The position numbers and the translations under genes were made by a program. Below are positions 1 to 8,677 of a stretch of 64,000 bases of DNA, piece after piece. Each line of letters begins with the position of its first letter. Positions within the stretch are counted from its first letter, which is position 1. The DNA lies in the NCBI RefSeq assembly GCF_024494385.1, contig NZ_JAEVLT010000004.1, positions 62,001 to 126,000 of the forward strand. Reading direction: 5' to 3'. Under the pieces are notes generated by a model, which was not told the origin of the DNA, searched no databases, and was given only the letters and a program-made list of their open reading frames with translations. The stretch comes from Bacillus sp. EB600 (GTDB lineage Bacteria > Bacillota > Bacilli > Bacillales > Cytobacillaceae).

Positions 1-13
1 TGAGGTGGAAAAA

Positions 14-289
14 ATGGAAAGAAGAAGAGCAGTTGTAAGTGTGATTGGAAAAGACCAAGTTGGAATTATTTCAAGAGTTACCACTATTTTAGCCAATAAT
101 AATATGAACATTCTCGACATTAGTCAAACCATTTTACAAGACTTTTTTACAATGATGATGCTAATTGATGTCTCAACAGTTGAAAATCTTAATAATCTTC
201 GGGAAGATCTCAAAACAGCAGCTGAAGATATGGGCTTAAAAATTAATATTCAGCTAGAAGAAATCTTTCAAGCAATGCACCGAATTTAA
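14..289 (+). CDS. ACT domain protein (UPF0237 family)
   Basis: A single ACT domain fills this 91-residue protein: the N-terminus [20 protein letters not shown] is a typical ACT strand-helix with the glycine that binds small ligands. Proteins of this family (UPF0237, GcvR-like) are taken to be amino-acid-sensing regulators, but the ligand is not known. A GTG in the same frame lies at position 5, but the ATG at 14 is preferred because GAGGTGG sits about six bases before it. It ends 17 bases before a PFL/UPF0210 gene, and the two families are commonly found together, so they are probably co-transcribed. The promoter lies outside the window. Confidence 0.85.
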   Translation: MERRRAVVSVIGKDQVGIISRVTTILANNNMNILDISQTILQDFFTMMMLIDVSTVENLNNLREDLKTAAEDMGLKINIQLEEIFQAMHRI

Positions 290-306
290 TTGAAGGAGAG
301 ATACAT

Positions 307-1668
307 ATGCCGATTGCAATGGATGAAATACTCCAAACCATCCGTATGGTGCAAATGGAAAACTTAGATATTCGCACGGTTACGATGGGAATAAGTCTTC
401 TCGACTGTGCTGATTCTGATTTTGAAAAAATGAAGAATAACGTGTATACAAAGATCACTAAGTACGCCAAAAATTTAAAATCAGTAGCAGAAGAAACCTC
501 ACAGGAATTTGGAGTTCCGATTATTAATAAACGGATCTCTATTACACCAATTGCGCAAATTCTCGGTAATGCAACCGTAGAGCAAACAATTGAACTAGCC
601 AAAACACTTGATAAGGCTGCGAAGAATCTTGGTGTTGATTTTATTGGTGGCTTTTCTGCGTTAATTCACAAAGGTCTATCAAAAGGAGATGAAACCTTGC
701 TGCAAGCCCTTCCAGCTGCACTTAGTGTGACAGAGCGGGTTTGTTCATCCATATCTGTTGGAACCACTAGGACTGGAATTAATATGGATGCTGTTCGGAC
801 GCTTGGCTTTCTTATCAAGGATGCAGCTGAATTAACTAGGGATCAAAACGGAATTGCCTGCGCTAAGCTGGTTGTCTTTTGCAACCCTGTTGAAGATAAT
901 CCCTTTATGGCGGGAGCCTTTCATGGTGCCGGCGAAGGAGAAGTGGTTATTAATGTTGGTGTAAGCGGACCTGGTGTCGTCTTGAATGCGTTAAAGCGCC
1001 ATCCATCTGTAGATCTTGGCCAAGTTTCAGACATTATCAAAAAGACAGCCTTCAAAGTTACCCGGGCGGGCGAACTGATTGGCCGCGTGGTTGCTGAACG
1101 GCTAGGTGTTCCGTTTGGAATTATGGACCTTTCACTCGCACCAACAAATGCTGTAAATGACAGTGTTGCTGATATCCTTGAGGAAATCGGCCTGGAGCGC
1201 GTTGGAACGCACGGAACAATTGCAGCCCTTGCTCTTATGAATGATGCAGTAAAAAAAGGCGGTGCAATGGCAAGCTCTTATGTTGGCGGCTTAAGCGGAG
1301 CATTTATCCCTGTGAGTGAAGATAACGGAATGATTCGCGGGGTTGTCGACGGTGCTCTAACTTTGTCCAAGCTTGAAGCGATGACATGTGTTTGCTCCGT
1401 TGGTTTAGATATGATTGCTTTAACGGGGGACGTTACACCTGCCACCCTTTCTGCGATTATTGCAGATGAAGCAGCAATTGGAATGATAAACAAAAAAACA
1501 ACTGCAGTTCGGGTTATACCGGTCCCTGGTAAAAAAGAAGGAGAAATGGTTGAATTTGGCGGACTCCTTGGCAGGGCGCCAGTAATGGGCGTTAATCCAT
1601 ACAGCTCAGAAAAAATGATCAATCGTGCCGGAAGAATACCGGCACCTCTGCAAGCATTAATCAATTAA
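307..1668 (+). CDS. PFL family protein (UPF0210/DUF711)
   Basis: This 453-residue protein matches the full length of the UPF0210 family, whose fold resembles pyruvate formate-lyase-type glycyl-radical enzymes. No reaction has been assigned to the family. Gly- and Ala-rich segments such as [21 protein letters not shown] (around residues 200-220) and the C-terminal [12 protein letters not shown] are visible. The start is well supported by GAAGGAGAG seven bases before ATG. It follows the ACT gene after 17 bases, so the ACT protein may be its regulatory partner. The operon ends at the strong hairpin near 1860-1904. Confidence 0.85.
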   Translation: MPIAMDEILQTIRMVQMENLDIRTVTMGISLLDCADSDFEKMKNNVYTKITKYAKNLKSVAEETSQEFGVPIINKRISITPIAQILGNATVEQTIELAKTLDKAAKNLGVDFIGGFSALIHKGLSKGDETLLQALPAALSVTERVCSSISVGTTRTGINMDAVRTLGFLIKDAAELTRDQNGIACAKLVVFCNPVEDNPFMAGAFHGAGEGEVVINVGVSGPGVVLNALKRHPSVDLGQVSDIIKKTAFKVTRAGELIGRVVAERLGVPFGIMDLSLAPTNAVNDSVADILEEIGLERVGTHGTIAALALMNDAVKKGGAMASSYVGGLSGAFIPVSEDNGMIRGVVDGALTLSKLEAMTCVCSVGLDMIALTGDVTPATLSAIIADEAAIGMINKKTTAVRVIPVPGKKEGEMVEFGGLLGRAPVMGVNPYSSEKMINRAGRIPAPLQALIN

Positions 1669-1670
1669 AT

Positions 1671-1819
1671 TAGAAAAGCGGAAGCGACCGTTTAGCGAAG
1701 TATGGACTGGACCGCTCTGACTGAGATAAAGGAAACACGAAGCGCGCTAGCGATTCGATGTTGACTTATCGTAGGGAGGAGCGGGAAGTCCACTAGTCGC
1801 TGGGAGCTGAAGCTAGACA
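1671..1819. repeat. Full-length structured intergenic repeat (bcr-like)
   Basis: About 149 bases starting TAGAAAAGCGGAAGCGACCG and ending GAGCTGAAGCTAGAC. Inside are two nested inverted repeats: GGACT..CCGCTC pairs with GAGCGG..AGTCC, and ACGAAGCGC pairs with GCGATTCG. Four shortened relatives lie elsewhere in this window (3729, 12552, 25555, 41840). Elements of this kind are familiar, non-coding, dispersed repeats in Bacillaceae. It lies between the PFL gene and its terminator and would be transcribed with it. Confidence 0.75.
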
Positions 1820-1857
1820 TTTCTCAAAGCAAAAGTTACTACATTCTTCTCTTTTAA

Positions 1858-1904
1858 AAAAAAGGCCAGTTCCCGTGCTAAAGCGCTAGGAACTGACCTT
1901 TTTT
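1858..1904. terminator. Bidirectional intrinsic terminator
   Basis: Stem AAAGGCCAGTTCC / GGAACTGACCTTTT with A tracts on one side and T tracts on the other. It serves the plus-strand ACT-PFL operon and the minus-strand CoxG-like gene, whose stop codon overlaps its edge. Confidence 0.85.
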
Positions 1905-2337
1905 ATTTGAATTTTTCTGCAATCGCCGTTGTCATTTCTTGGGCGGTTTTCGGAATTGATGTTTTTAAAATCTTGTTCACAACCTTCCCCATCGCTCCTT
2001 CAGCTAAAATCTCCAGATAACCAGTTATTTTTGTTTTATTTTTGTCGAGCGCTTCAGCCTGGAAATATCCATTTCCGGAAAACTTCTCATTTAATCCCTT
2101 TAAATCAAAAGTTACTTTAGTGGGAGGGATCCACTCCCTAATCGTTACCATTAAACTGATTTTCTTTTTAATGATTCCAAGATCCTGATAAAACTCCCAA
2201 GTTGATTGTCGGTTATTAAACTTTTTATGTGAAATATAACCTGGGATTAACGGTGCCCAATGATCCATATCCTTTACAAAACTCCATATCATTTCAATCG
2301 GCAAGTCAATAATCTCCTGATGCATTCCACTTGGCAT
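1903..2337 (-). CDS. CoxG-like SRPBCC family protein
   Basis: A 144-residue protein of the START/SRPBCC fold, closest to the CoxG (carbon monoxide dehydrogenase subunit G) group. These proteins bind hydrophobic ligands or membranes in a deep cavity. Supporting pattern: EIIDLPIEMIWSFVKDMDHW at the N-terminus, a central GNGYFQAEAL strand, and a C-terminal amphipathic helix. No CO dehydrogenase genes are nearby, so no role in CO oxidation is implied. A TTG start at 2358 is possible, but the ATG at 2337 has AAGGA at good spacing. It stands alone between two terminators. Confidence 0.75.
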   Translation of the reverse strand: MPSGMHQEIIDLPIEMIWSFVKDMDHWAPLIPGYISHKKFNNRQSTWEFYQDLGIIKKKISLMVTIREWIPPTKVTFDLKGLNEKFSGNGYFQAEALDKNKTKITGYLEILAEGAMGKVVNKILKTSIPKTAQEMTTAIAEKFK

Positions 2338-2361
2338 TGTATTTCCTTCTTTCCCCAATAT

Positions 2362-2392
2362 AAAAGACCTCCCAGATTAGAAGGCCTTTTTA
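2362..2392 (-). terminator. Probable terminator of the 2445-3617 gene
   Basis: On the minus strand AAGGCCTTC pairs imperfectly (G-U included) with GAGGTCTT and is followed by TTTAT. It lies just past the aminotransferase stop and before the CoxG-like start. Confidence 0.5.
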
Positions 2393-2444
2393 ATGTTATA
2401 TGATCATGATAGGTTGTTTAAGAAGAATAACTTTCCTCATCAAT

Positions 2445-3617
2445 TTAATTTGTTAGATAAAGAAATTGCTGAATCCGTTTTGCTGCCACAGTAAGCCGCT
2501 CAGCAGGCTGAACTAAGGCAATTCTTACATAGCCTTCACCAAGTTTTCCGAAAGCATCTCCAGGAACAACGGCAACACCTGCTTTATCAATTAATTCAAA
2601 TGCAAACTCCCGAGACTTCCAGCCCTTCGGTATTTTTGCCCAAACAAACATCGTTGCAGGAGATTTTGCAACCTGCCAACCGCTTTTTTCTAGTCCGATT
2701 ATCAGGGCATCACGGCGGCGCTCATACTCCTTTACCTGTTCCTGAAGTGTTGAATAATCCGACATAAGAGCTGCTTCCCCCGCTTTTTGAATAGGATAGA
2801 AAATTCCATAATCAACATGACTCTTCAACGAGTTCAGGATGGTAAGTGCTTCTGGATTTCCGACAGCATAACCGATCCTGCACCCTGCCATATTAAATGT
2901 TTTCGAAAGTGAATTAAATTCAACCCCAACCTCTTTTGCCCCTTGAACAGACATAAAGCTGATCTGGGGATTTCCATCAAAGATCAATTCAGAATAAGCA
3001 AAATCATGCACGACCAAAATGTTATGCTTCTTGGCAAATTGGACAACTTGTTCGAAGAAACCTTTATCTGCGAGTGCTGTTACTGGATTCCCAGGATAAC
3101 TGATAATCATCATTTTTGTCTTTTCTAAAATCTCTAATGGGATTTCATCGAGGACAGGCAAAAATTTATTTTCTTCCAATAATGGCATTGGATAAATAAT
3201 GCCCCCTGCAAGAATGACATTATCCTCATAGATTGGATAACCAGGGTCTGGGACAAGCACATAATCGCCAGGATTAATAAAAGCAGTGGCTAAATGTGCC
3301 AGACCGTCCTGTGAACCCATAAGCTGAAGTACCTCTGTGGCCGCGTCCAGCTCAACGGAATATCGATTTTTGTAAAAAGAACAAACTGCATGATTAAAGT
3401 CAGCTATACCTGTTAAAGTATACCCGTATTTTGTCGGGTCACCGGTGTATTTTACCAGTGTTTTGACGACAACAGGTGATGGTGGAAGGTCTGGGCTTCC
3501 GACACTTAAATCAATAACATCTATACCTTGTTTAATGGCTTCACGCTTCCGATCAGCCACTTCTGTAAAAATACTTCCTGTCATGGCTTGAAGTTTCTTT
3601 GATGCAACGATATTCAC
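2445..3617 (-). CDS. PLP-dependent class I/II aminotransferase
   Basis: A 390-residue fold-type I aminotransferase in the AspC/DapL/MtnE neighbourhood. The PLP lysine is in NSLSKTFNMAGCR (around residue 239), the cofactor-ring Asp in VVHDFAYSE, and the substrate-binding Arg in EGYVRIALV near the C-terminus. The N-terminal VIDLSVGSPDLPPS resembles LL-diaminopimelate aminotransferases, but substrate cannot be settled from sequence. An ATG at 3632 is in frame, but GGAGGG lies eight bases before the GTG at 3617, which is chosen. It has its own upstream region rather than sharing the alaT operon. Confidence 0.85.
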   Translation of the reverse strand: MNIVASKKLQAMTGSIFTEVADRKREAIKQGIDVIDLSVGSPDLPPSPVVVKTLVKYTGDPTKYGYTLTGIADFNHAVCSFYKNRYSVELDAATEVLQLMGSQDGLAHLATAFINPGDYVLVPDPGYPIYEDNVILAGGIIYPMPLLEENKFLPVLDEIPLEILEKTKMMIISYPGNPVTALADKGFFEQVVQFAKKHNILVVHDFAYSELIFDGNPQISFMSVQGAKEVGVEFNSLSKTFNMAGCRIGYAVGNPEALTILNSLKSHVDYGIFYPIQKAGEAALMSDYSTLQEQVKEYERRRDALIIGLEKSGWQVAKSPATMFVWAKIPKGWKSREFAFELIDKAGVAVVPGDAFGKLGEGYVRIALVQPAERLTVAAKRIQQFLYLTN

Positions 3618-3728
3618 GGCATTTCCCTCCATTTTTTTTCAATCATACCTCTTTTCGAACAATAAAGATATCTTAAAATAGAAAATTGTGACTATTAACC
3701 TTACTTTTCATCATGGATGAAAAGAACA

Positions 3729-3784
3729 AAAGCATAAACGCCCGTTTAGCGGAGTACACTAGTCGTCGGGTGCTGAAACTAGAC
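3729..3784. repeat. Shortened copy of the structured intergenic repeat
   Basis: Keeps only the two ends of the 1671-1819 element: the head with CGCCCGTTTAGCGGAGTA and the tail with AGTCGTCGGGTGCTGAAACT. The central hairpin is deleted. Confidence 0.6.
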
Positions 3785-3787
3785 GAT

Positions 3788-3826
3788 GAAAAGAGGGCCG
3801 ATTTCTTTTAAATCGGCCCTCTTTTC
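3788..3826. terminator. Strong bidirectional terminator
   Basis: A perfect 17-bp stem, GAAAAGAGGGCCGATTT with its complement, around a five-base loop. A and T tracts are built into the stem. It terminates alaT on the minus strand. Confidence 0.9.
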
Positions 3827-3838
3827 ATTATATTACTA

Positions 3839-5005
3839 TTATTGAAATTTCTTCAAAAACCGGTCAATTCTTGTGATAGCTTCTTTGAGCTGTTCCATTG
3901 AGGATGCGTATGAGCAGCGCACATGTCCTTCGCCGCTTTCACCGAATACATCTCCAGGGACAACGGCAACTTTTTCTTCCATCAGAAGCTTTTCAGCAAA
4001 TTCCTGCGAAGATAAGCCTGTTCTTGCAACCGACGGGAAAGCGTAAAAAGCTCCGCCAGGATTATGGCAGTCCATGCCAATTTCATTGAAAGATTTAACA
4101 ATATAATTTCTTCTTCTGCGATAGCTTTGTCTCATCATTTCTACTTCCGGCCTGCCATGCTTCAACGCTTCTATGCCCGCATACTGAGACATCGTGGAAG
4201 CGCACATCATTCCATATTGATGAATTTTATAAATTGCCTCAGAAATTTCCTTTGGAGCACACACAAAGCCTAAGCGCCAGCCTGTCATGGCAAAGGCTTT
4301 TGAAAATCCATTAATGAGAATTGTTCGCTCGATCAATCCATTGATTGCTGCGAACGAGGTGAACTCCTCATCATAAGAAAGCTCCGCATAAATTTCATCA
4401 GAAATAACGAGCAAATCATGTTTTTTGACGATTTCAGCGATTTTCTCAAGATCTGCTTTGCCAAGCTGTGTTCCGGTAGGATTGTTTGGCGAACAGATCA
4501 GCATCGCCTTCGTTTTCGGTGTGATCGCTGCCTCCAGTTCCTCCGGCATTAACTTAAAATCATTTTCCTTACGTGTTTGTACGGTGACAGGATTTCCTCC
4601 TGCCATCGTCACCAACGGTGCATAGGCCACAAAACAAGGCTCAACGACAATCACTTCATCGCCCGGATCAATGATCGCCCGCAGCGCTAGATCCAATGCC
4701 TCGCTCCCTCCAACAGTGACAATAATTTGGTTATCAGGGTCATAGGAAATGTTAAACCGCTGCTCCATGTAGCGGGAAATTTCCTTTCTTAATTCAAGCA
4801 TACCGGCATTTGCCGTATAAGTAGTATAGCCTTCCTCCAGCGAATGGATGGCTGCTTCTCTGATTGTCCAAGAAGTAACAAAATCCGGTTCGCCTACACC
4901 GAGGGAAATAACCCCTTCCATGTTAGCAGCCAAGTCAAAAAAGCGCCGGATCCCGGAAGGCTTTAATCCTTGCACCTTTTTGGAAACATAAGAAGTTTTA
5001 ATCAT
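3839..5005 (-). CDS. alaT: Aminotransferase, AlaT/YugH type
   Basis: A 388-residue fold-type I aminotransferase. The PLP lysine lies in INGFSKAFAMTGWRLG (residue 236), the Asp in VISDEIYAEL, and the conserved SPNNPTG loop near residue 172. The N-terminus (PSGIRRFFDLAANMEGVISLG) matches my recollection of Bacillus subtilis YugH, renamed AlaT, an alanine transaminase moving amino groups between glutamate and pyruvate. Its start codon overlaps the stop of the Lrp/AsnC-type gene by four bases, the same pair and order as yugG-yugH. The pairing supports the name; substrate remains an inference. Confidence 0.8.
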   Translation of the reverse strand: MIKTSYVSKKVQGLKPSGIRRFFDLAANMEGVISLGVGEPDFVTSWTIREAAIHSLEEGYTTYTANAGMLELRKEISRYMEQRFNISYDPDNQIIVTVGGSEALDLALRAIIDPGDEVIVVEPCFVAYAPLVTMAGGNPVTVQTRKENDFKLMPEELEAAITPKTKAMLICSPNNPTGTQLGKADLEKIAEIVKKHDLLVISDEIYAELSYDEEFTSFAAINGLIERTILINGFSKAFAMTGWRLGFVCAPKEISEAIYKIHQYGMMCASTMSQYAGIEALKHGRPEVEMMRQSYRRRRNYIVKSFNEIGMDCHNPGGAFYAFPSVARTGLSSQEFAEKLLMEEKVAVVPGDVFGESGEGHVRCSYASSMEQLKEAITRIDRFLKKFQ

Positions 5006-5502
5006 GGCGACACCACAATCCGTTTATCTTGATCGGTTTCTTCAAAAATCGTACCGTCATGTTTATATTTTTTCAAAATGAAATGAGTTGCAGTTGAGAC
5101 AACTGAATCGATTGTCGAAAGCTTCTCATAGACAAACTTAGCAATCTCATTCATTGAACTTCCTTCGACAAACACCGCCAAATCATAGGCACCAGACATT
5201 AAATTCACAGATTGTACTTCTTTAAAACGGTAAATTCTTTTGGCAACCTCTTCAAAGCCAACATCTCTTTTAGGAGTAACTTTTACTTCAATCATCGCTG
5301 TTACCCCAGTATGTTCGTCTACTTTTGCCCAATTAATGATCGTTGAATAGCGGACAATTATACGCTGATCCTCAAGTTTTTTTAAGGTTGAGCCAATTTC
5401 CTCTTCTGATAAATTTGTCATTTTTGCTAGGTCCTGCAGTTCAATTCGGCTGTTATGTTCAATAATGCTCAGCACTTCTAATTCCTGTTCGTTTAAGTGC
5501 AT
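5002..5502 (-). CDS. alaR: Lrp/AsnC family regulator, AlaR/YugG type
   Basis: A 166-residue Lrp/AsnC protein: N-terminal winged helix (LNEQELEVLSIIEHNSRIEL through VRYSTIIN, residues 3-58) followed by an effector-binding RAM/ACT-like domain (EVKVTPKRDVGFEEVAKRIY onward). Such proteins form octameric discs that respond to amino acids. The ATG at 5502 is chosen over one at 5532 because AAGGAGG lies eight bases upstream. It is translationally coupled to the aminotransferase and probably controls it, as AlaR does for AlaT in B. subtilis. A good SigA promoter lies upstream. Confidence 0.85.
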   Translation of the reverse strand: MHLNEQELEVLSIIEHNSRIELQDLAKMTNLSEEEIGSTLKKLEDQRIIVRYSTIINWAKVDEHTGVTAMIEVKVTPKRDVGFEEVAKRIYRFKEVQSVNLMSGAYDLAVFVEGSSMNEIAKFVYEKLSTIDSVVSTATHFILKKYKHDGTIFEETDQDKRIVVSP

Positions 5503-5563
5503 TGGGAAAATCCTCCTTGTGGCAATTCGCATTTAATTGTAAAACACACTCATTCTTGAATGT

Positions 5564-5593
5564 ATTATACATACCTCGTAACAAGTATGACAA
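5564..5593 (-). promoter_or_regulatory. SigA-type promoter of alaR-alaT
   Basis: On the minus strand, TTGTCA and a perfect TATAAT are separated by 18 bases, about 60 bases before the alaR start. Confidence 0.55.
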
Positions 5594-5700
5594 TAAACAT
5601 ATACCATTATATCAAATAAGTTCTTGATCTGTTATAGTTAATTCCCAATTCCTCAAATAAATTCATGCATCTGTTCTGTAACAGGCATTAATTTCCTGCA

Positions 5701-5735
5701 AAAAAAATAAAGCGGCAAGAATTTCAGCCGCTTTT
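5701..5735 (-). terminator. Terminator of the liv-hydrolase-SDR operon
   Basis: On the minus strand AAGCGGC and GCCGCTT form a stem followed by a T-rich run (TTATTTTTTT). It directly follows the SDR stop codon. Confidence 0.85.
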
Positions 5736-5740
5736 CTAAT

Positions 5741-6481
5741 TCACATCATAATACCGCCATCAACATGGAGAACCGTTCCATTCACATAATTTGATTCATC
5801 AGAGGCTAAGTAGAGATAGGCGTTGGCGATATCCTCAGGCTTTCCTAGTCTTCCGAGCGGTATCGTTTTTCTAATCTGATCAAGAATATTCTCAGGTACC
5901 TTCTCAGTCATCGCTGTTTCCATAAAGCCAGGTGCTACAGCATTGACATTAATTCCTTTTCGTCCAAGCTCCTTGGCCCATGTCTTTGTCATCCCAACAA
6001 CACCCGCTTTTGTAGCAGCATAATTCGTTTGACCTACATTTCCATAAACTCCTGAAACAGAGGAGGTACTAATAATTCTTCCCCAGCCCTTCTCCAGCAT
6101 GGAAGGTAGAACTGCTTGGGTACAATGGAAAACCCCTGTTAGATTAACATCAAGAACTTTTTGAAAATCTTCAACAGTTAGCTTTGCCAGCATTGCATCC
6201 TTTGTAATTCCAGCATTATTCACAAGGATATCAATTCCACCATATGTTTTGATGACATTGCTAACCATTTTGTCAACGCTTGCACGATCAGCTACATTTA
6301 CTTGAAAAAAGGTAACATCATAGCCTTTTTCCCGTAACTCATTTGCCCGCAGCCTCCCTTGTTCCACATTAAAATCGGTTAAAGCAACCTTGGCTCCTTC
6401 CCTTGCGAAAGTTCCAGCCGCTGCAAGCCCTAATCCATTTGCTGCTCCTGTAATGATTGCCACTTTATCTTGTAATCTCAT
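5741..6481 (-). CDS. SDR family 3-oxoacyl-ACP/acetoacetyl-CoA reductase-like
   Basis: A 246-residue classical short-chain dehydrogenase. The nucleotide-binding TGAANGLG is at residues 11-18, NNAG at 88-91, the catalytic Ser near 141, and Tyr154/Lys158 in NYAATKAG. It ends with the FabG/PhaB-like YVNGTVLHVDGGI. The family reduces 3-oxoacyl thioesters with NADPH, but fabG-like genes outside fatty-acid operons often act on other substrates. It is the last gene of a liv-type importer operon and overlaps the upstream hydrolase by four bases. It may therefore work on an imported compound rather than in fatty acid synthesis. Confidence 0.8.
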   Translation of the reverse strand: MRLQDKVAIITGAANGLGLAAAGTFAREGAKVALTDFNVEQGRLRANELREKGYDVTFFQVNVADRASVDKMVSNVIKTYGGIDILVNNAGITKDAMLAKLTVEDFQKVLDVNLTGVFHCTQAVLPSMLEKGWGRIISTSSVSGVYGNVGQTNYAATKAGVVGMTKTWAKELGRKGINVNAVAPGFMETAMTEKVPENILDQIRKTIPLGRLGKPEDIANAYLYLASDESNYVNGTVLHVDGGIMM

Positions 6482-7380
6482 TTTTCCACCTCTTCTATCA
6501 AAAATTTGGTTATAACGGTTAACAGTTGATCCAAATCATCAACAAGTGGTGAGTGACCACAATCCTTTAGCTCAACAAAACGAGCTTTAGCACCAAAGTC
6601 TTCCATTACTTCATTTTTCATATCAGCAGAAATAACAAGATCCCGGTCTCCTCGCAATACTAAAACGGGAACATGAATCTGATCGACTTTACCATTTCCT
6701 TCAATAAGTCCATTGTGATGATGGCTGATATTAAACGTATTAAGTGCAAAGTAAACCTCAGCCAAATTCCTTTGTGTCAGCATATCCTGGAGATACTGGT
6801 TATAGAGTTCTGGTTTCGGCTGATTTTTTGTATAGATCACCGTACTCCAAATCCATGATAAAAACTCCGTATCCCCCCTGTCATAAGCAGTTTGAACGGG
6901 TATTATTAGAGTCAAATCGTCTTTAATCTCTTTATACGATTGTACTCTGTGTGTATCTTGATTATTACTGGTTTTTCCATAAAATGGATAACCCCTAGTT
7001 GATACAGAGCCTAGCAGGATCAATTTGTTACAATACCCCGGATAATCGGCAACGAATTGCATCGCAACAGCACCACCGGTGGACCAGCCAATAATAGAAA
7101 AATCTTCAAGGCCAATTTCATCAACAAATAATTTTACATCGTCTGCGAAATCCTTTATGGTCTGAATTGGCTGTTGATAGCTTGAGTTTCCAAATCCACG
7201 CAGATCAATAGCGTAAATTTTAAACTCAGGTGCCATGTTTTCATAAACAAGATCCCAATGCTTAGAGGATGTCATGTTTCCATGAATGAGTAATACCTTC
7301 CTATCGCCGCCTTCTCGCTCACGGTAAGCAATTGTTTCACCGTTTGGTAATTGTACTTCCTTTATCCTTATCTCAAACAT
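6478..7380 (-). CDS. Alpha/beta hydrolase
   Basis: A 300-residue alpha/beta-hydrolase-fold protein. The oxyanion HGN motif (LLIHGNMTSSKHW) is at 32-42, the nucleophile Ser100 lies in IIGWSTGG, the acid is probably the Asp in LRGDRDLVIS, and His in KDCGHSPLVDD completes the triad. No signal peptide is seen, so it is cytoplasmic. The family includes esterases, C-C hydrolases and haloperoxidase-like enzymes, and the substrate is unknown. GAGAGGGTGAG precedes the ATG. Its stop overlaps the SDR start (ATGA), so the two are made together. Confidence 0.8.
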   Translation of the reverse strand: MFEIRIKEVQLPNGETIAYREREGGDRKVLLIHGNMTSSKHWDLVYENMAPEFKIYAIDLRGFGNSSYQQPIQTIKDFADDVKLFVDEIGLEDFSIIGWSTGGAVAMQFVADYPGYCNKLILLGSVSTRGYPFYGKTSNNQDTHRVQSYKEIKDDLTLIIPVQTAYDRGDTEFLSWIWSTVIYTKNQPKPELYNQYLQDMLTQRNLAEVYFALNTFNISHHHNGLIEGNGKVDQIHVPVLVLRGDRDLVISADMKNEVMEDFGAKARFVELKDCGHSPLVDDLDQLLTVITKFLIEEVEK

Positions 7381-7476
7381 GGGCTCACCCTCTCCACTTT
7401 TTCGTCATTATCTACCCACTAGACACGTAAATTTCCATACTCACTCTACCAATCTGTAAAAAGCTGAACTACCCTG

Positions 7477-7656
7477 CTAGGAATTTTCCATCACTTCCCC
7501 CATGTAGGCCATCGCTTCTTCGAATGATTCAAATAGAAATTCCTGTTCTTGTTGGACATGGGTTACTTTAATACGCCACTGCTTTTTCCCCACCCCTTGT
7601 TCCTCCCCCGCTAGTTGAAAACGGACTACGAAGGAGACAATAGGCATTAATTCCAT
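7477..7656 (-). CDS. Small conserved-looking ORF of 59 residues, unknown
   Basis: An ORF of 59 codons plus stop. It begins MELMPIVSFVVRFQLAGEEQ and ends EEAMAYMGEVMENS. A clear ribosome site (GGGGGGAG six bases before ATG) and a start only 12 bases after the livM stop argue that it is real. The product is acidic at the C-terminus, has no membrane segment or Cys pair, and looks like a short beta-beta-alpha domain. I do not recognise it. It lies between an importer and the alpha/beta hydrolase in the same direction, so it probably belongs to that pathway. Confidence 0.65.
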   Translation of the reverse strand: MELMPIVSFVVRFQLAGEEQGVGKKQWRIKVTHVQQEQEFLFESFEEAMAYMGEVMENS

Positions 7657-7668
7657 TGAAACTCCCCC

Positions 7669-8670
7669 CTATCCTACTAGGTTTTCCTTTTCCTTGTTCT
7701 TGGTAGCCTGGTGCTTCTTTCGATTCCATTTCAAATTTTTAAAGGTTCCGACAATGCCCTGTGGGAAAAAGATTACAGCCAAAATATAGATAATTCCAAA
7801 GAAAATAATCCAGCGTTCAAAGATCCAATGCTCTTTCGCTAATTCCGTTAGCCCATAATGGGCAAATTCGATTAAACCGGATCCAATGATTGCCCCAACC
7901 AATGTTCCGACCCCGCCAATGATCGTCATTAATAAGGCATCCAAAGTGATGTCCATTGAGAAAACACTTGTATTCACAAATCGTAGTGAGATCGCGTAAA
8001 GGATGCCGGCAACACCGGCCAAAACCCCTGCTGCGACGCTTGCAGCAACCTTATAGTGCAGGACCTGAAATCCGAGTGATTCTGTTCTTTGCTCATTTTC
8101 ACGAATGGCTTGGAGCACTCTCCCAAGCGGAGAATTCGTAAATTTCTTTAAAATAATAAATACGGCAATCATTACGAAAAGACAAAGAAGATAATAATTG
8201 GTGCGATCAATAAACGATTCTGGGACGCGGAACGTAAAACCATCATTTCCGAACGTTAATGTCCGCCATTTTTCAGCTAAGACTAACATTAGACCCGATA
8301 ACGACAAGGTCAACATGGCATAAAAGTGGCTTTTCAAGCGGAGTGTAAGCAGACCGACAATCCAACTGACGATTGCAGTGATGACAATTGTGGTCAGCAC
8401 AGCAAACGTAAAGGATAACAACGTCGGTTCGAATTTCTTCATAAAAATTCCCATTGAGTAGGCGCCTATTCCAAAAAACATGGCATGGCCAAATGATACG
8501 ATTCCGGTAAAGCCTAATAACAGGTCATAGCTCATTGCTAAAATGGAAAAAATAAAAATTTGCGTTAACAAAATCAATAGACTTCTAGACTCATAAACGA
8601 ATGGCAAAAGGAAGAGAAAAGCAACAATAACGAAGTAGACGGAGGTAATTCGATGTTTTTTCATCCACAT
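7669..8670 (-). CDS. livM: Branched-chain-type ABC transporter permease LivM
   Basis: A 333-residue inner-membrane permease of the LivM family. It has about eight to ten hydrophobic segments and the family loop AIRENEQRTESLGFQVLHYKV (around residue 189), which contacts the ATPases. GGVGTLVGAIIGS is the conserved glycine-rich segment near 250. It pairs with LivH (8 bases between genes) to form the translocation pore. LivHMFGJ systems carry leucine, isoleucine and valine, but close relatives carry amides, urea or aromatic acids, so the substrate is open. Confidence 0.9.
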   Translation of the reverse strand: MWMKKHRITSVYFVIVAFLFLLPFVYESRSLLILLTQIFIFSILAMSYDLLLGFTGIVSFGHAMFFGIGAYSMGIFMKKFEPTLLSFTFAVLTTIVITAIVSWIVGLLTLRLKSHFYAMLTLSLSGLMLVLAEKWRTLTFGNDGFTFRVPESFIDRTNYYLLCLFVMIAVFIILKKFTNSPLGRVLQAIRENEQRTESLGFQVLHYKVAASVAAGVLAGVAGILYAISLRFVNTSVFSMDITLDALLMTIIGGVGTLVGAIIGSGLIEFAHYGLTELAKEHWIFERWIIFFGIIYILAVIFFPQGIVGTFKNLKWNRKKHQATKNKEKENLVG

Positions 8671-8677
8671 TGTTTTC

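Noticed and set aside
1278-1664. Minus-strand 128-codon ORF inside the PFL gene
   Set aside because: It lies wholly antisense to a conserved gene and has no recognisable product.
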